Below, one piece after another: positions 5,544 to 5,794 of a stretch of DNA of 5,794 nucleotides (position 1 is the stretch's first letter; every line of letters begins with the position of its first letter). A program made the position numbers and the translations under genes. The notes under the pieces were generated by a model that saw only the letters and a program-made list of their open reading frames with translations, was not told where the DNA came from and made no database searches. This DNA comes from Campylobacterota bacterium. Lineage in GTDB: Bacteria > Campylobacterota > Campylobacteria > Campylobacterales > Sulfurovaceae. Location: positions 1 to 5,794 of the forward strand of contig JAADDP010000126.1 of assembly GCA_013153825.1 (NCBI GenBank). The letters are read 5' to 3'.

Positions 5544-5620
5544 TGGTACACCAGAGAGGAATCGAACCCCTAACCCTCAGATCCGAAGTCTGATGCTCTA
5601 TCCAGTTGAGCTACTGGTGC
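5544..5620 (-). tRNA. tRNA-Arg (anticodon TCG)
   Basis: The acceptor GCACCAG pairs with CTGGTGT. The D-arm contains AGCTCAACTGGATAGAGC, the anticodon stem TCAGA/TCTGA encloses CTTCGGA with anticodon TCG (complement of 5584-5586), and the T-loop is GGTTCGATTCC. CCA is encoded at 5546-5544. By Watson-Crick pairing it reads CGA. It is a separate arginine isoacceptor from the TCT gene 12 nt downstream, so the pair is not a simple duplication of one tRNA. Confidence 0.96.
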
Positions 5621-5658
5621 ATCTCTCATAGATTAGGAGAAGACTCTAGAATCTGTCC

Positions 5659-5688
5659 AATATACTCTATTCAATTTTCTCATATCAA
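5659..5688 (-). promoter_or_regulatory. Possible internal promoter for the Arg-Arg-Leu tRNA genes
   Basis: Within the 88-nt spacer after tRNA-His, the minus strand has TTGATA (5688-5683), an 18-nt spacer and TATATT (5664-5659). Each hexamer is one mismatch from consensus. Transcription would start near 5652, about 30 nt before tRNA-Arg(TCG). The same spacer holds a weak AT stem (ATTTA/TAAAT, 5694-5707) leading into a run of seven T on the minus strand, which could end some tRNA-His transcripts. Confidence 0.35.
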
Positions 5689-5708
5689 AAAAATAAATCC
5701 AAATTTAA

Positions 5709-5785
5709 TGGGGTAGGCGACGGGACTCGAACCCGCGACAAACAGTGCCACAAACTGTCGCTCTACCAACTGAACTACGCCTACC
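5709..5785 (-). tRNA. tRNA-His (anticodon GTG)
   Basis: The acceptor GTAGGCG pairs with CGCCTAC. An extra G at position -1 (complement of 5785) faces discriminator C73 (complement of 5712), the hallmark of bacterial tRNA-His. The anticodon stem ACAGT/ACTGT encloses TTGTGGC with anticodon GTG (complement of 5749-5751). The T-loop is GGTTCGAGTCC, and CCA is encoded at 5711-5709. It is the most upstream gene of the visible cluster; any promoter or further tRNA genes lie beyond the right edge. Confidence 0.97.
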
Positions 5786-5794
5786 ACCAAATCT

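Noticed and set aside
5641..5654. Imperfect palindrome AGACTCTAGAATCT between the tRNA-His and tRNA-Arg genes.
   Set aside because: It is short and imperfect, with no T-run after it; it is most likely chance or part of the tRNA precursor leader.

Overview
The window looks like a piece of chromosome from a member of the Campylobacterota (Epsilonproteobacteria), most likely a sulfur-oxidising genus such as Sulfurimonas or Sulfurovum. This is inferred from four things: the AT-rich composition; a futalosine-pathway menaquinone enzyme (MqnD type); a small cytochrome of the c553 type common in this group; and a sulfide:quinone-oxidoreductase-like flavoprotein paired with a short protein of the DUF6858 type. 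The genus cannot be fixed by eye.

Layout. (1) 1-1559, minus strand: an SQR-like flavoprotein is followed after 20 nt by a DUF6858-like gene that runs off the left edge. (2) 1560-1703: a divergent promoter region. (3) 1704-2427, plus strand: moaC (molybdenum cofactor synthesis) overlaps a DUF493/YbeD-like regulator-fold gene by 20 nt. (4) 2431-2465: a hairpin lies between convergent genes. (5) 2482-3084, minus strand: a lipoprotein with one c-type heme domain at its C-terminus. (6) 3085-3209: a compact divergent regulatory region in which two perfect TATAAT boxes form a palindrome, followed by a leader hairpin. (7) 3210-4055, plus strand: the MqnD-like menaquinone enzyme. (8) 4158-5228, plus strand: a YeiH-family membrane protein (putative sulfate exporter), followed by a terminator-like pair of hairpins. 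(9) 5349-5785, minus strand: four tRNA genes transcribed in the order His(GTG), Arg(TCG), Arg(TCT), Leu(TAG), all with encoded CCA.

How the genes fit together. Most of the protein genes belong to respiratory sulfur and quinone metabolism. An SQR-type enzyme passes electrons to the menaquinone pool, MqnD helps make menaquinone, the cytochrome is a periplasmic electron carrier, MoaC supports molybdoenzymes, and a YeiH-type protein may export sulfate. They sit in separate transcription units, so a joint function is inference. No mobile element, CRISPR array or defence system is visible, and the region reads as ordinary core genome. The points most worth a second look are the SQR-like protein, which has lost the central redox cysteine of true SQRs; its unstudied DUF6858 partner; and the palindromic divergent promoter with its leader hairpin upstream of mqnD.
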